From NCBI RefSeq assembly GCF_000003815.2, contig NC_049988.1, positions 6,805,292-6,848,560 on the forward strand: a stretch of 43,269 nucleotides of DNA. Reading direction: 5' to 3'. Each line of letters begins with the position of its first letter. The stretch's first letter is position 1. Shown piece by piece: positions 42,713 through 43,269 of the stretch. The translations under genes and the position numbers were made by a program. This stretch comes from Branchiostoma floridae. Its lineage: Eukaryota; Chordata; Leptocardii; Amphioxiformes; Branchiostomatidae. Below the pieces are notes generated by a model that searched no databases, had not been told where the DNA came from, and saw nothing but the letters and a program-made list of their open reading frames with translations.

Positions 42713-42850
42713 TGTGGCGTATATGGCGTAACTGGTAGAGTGTTGGCCTCCGGATCTAGAGGTCCCGGCTTCGATACTTTGCGTTGTGGCCTTGAGAAAG
42801 GCACTTTACACGACTTTCCCTGACAGTCAGTGGAGTGACGTCCACCGAGA
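42713..42850 (+). mobile_element. tRNA-headed SINE, related third copy
   Basis: TATGGCGTAACTGGTAGAGTG (box A region) and AGGTCCCGGCTTCGATAC (box B region) are followed by AGAAAGGCACTTTACACGACTTTCC as in the other two copies. After that it diverges (CTGACAGTCAGTGGAG), so it is a different subfamily or a recombined copy. It begins only about 27 bp after exon 4, within intron 4. Confidence 0.75.
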
Positions 42851-43269
42851 CACTTCTCGGCTAATGTGTCTAAATGCGTGCCGCCAAAAACACACACGAA
42901 TTTGTCAATGAAGGTTAGACATCCAAGTAATAAGATATGCCAAATGTACGTGTCAATATCTGCCACTAAGAAGCATTTTTATGTGTATGGCACTATTTCA
43001 TCAAGAGGTTAAAACAGTAAAGAGGTACATACTAGTAGTCAGATTAGAACCAATGGCTGAGTGGCCCAAGTGCTAAAGAAATGGAAATGATCAATGCGTT
43101 ATTTTGCGTTGATTCTTGATACTTTGCTTGGGTCAAACTTTTATTCTTTTCTTTGAAGAGATTCATTAGTCACGTATGTTCACAGTTAATAGAATTTTTC
43201 ATCAATCAGTGACTTATCAAAGGTAAGTAGAACGTACCTCCAAATTTTCGATGGCTATCCAGTCCATCT
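42851..43269. other. Intron 4 start, nothing recognised
   Basis: No further receptor exon (first transmembrane helix) is seen before the window edge. Confidence 0.5.

Overview
The window reads as animal genomic DNA in draft assembly form. It has two N gaps (676 N and a conventional 100 N), spliceosomal introns, many microsatellites and dense families of short repeats. The one gene I can support is on the + strand: the 5' part of a class B1 (secretin-family) G-protein-coupled receptor, closest to the parathyroid hormone receptors (PTH1R/PTH2R type). Four exons join in frame: a signal-peptide exon (7628-7699), an alpha-helix exon (30623-30719) and two hormone-receptor-domain exons (32959-33066 and 42580-42686). 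Together they give 128 codons with no stop: the secretion signal and the whole ligand-binding ectodomain. The seven-helix part must lie beyond 43269. The repeat style (short TA-flanked inverted-repeat elements, tRNA-headed SINEs) and the receptor suggest an invertebrate chordate such as a lancelet. That is inference, not proof.

Layout. 1-6780 is upstream DNA with a TG microsatellite, a gap, two copies of a small inverted-repeat element, a CA microsatellite and one copy of a hairpin-headed dispersed repeat. 6780-7383 is a more GC-rich stretch with an inverted CCAAT box and an 11-bp inverted repeat, and may hold the promoter. 7384-7699 is a probable first coding exon with several upstream ORFs in its leader. 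7700-30622 is intron 1 (22.9 kb), packed with inverted-repeat elements, a telomere-like array, a 191-bp satellite, other tandem repeats, SINEs and a long TA microsatellite. 30720-32958 is intron 2. 33067-42579 is intron 3, with a fold-back element split by a SINE, further SINEs, a fourth tandem array and a 709-bp tandem duplication. 42687-43269 begins intron 4 with another SINE.

How it works together. The exons encode one membrane receptor; everything else is intronic or upstream. I found no second gene, functional tRNA or rRNA gene, CRISPR array or transposase ORF. The best candidates for something new are the hairpin-headed repeat family (at least seven copies, with apparent pairing-preserving change in the terminal hairpin), the nested SINE/fold-back and MITE insertions that can be read as before/after events, and details of the receptor itself: a missing PTH1R E2-like loop, half a calcium-loop motif, and a tandem splice donor 3 nt apart.
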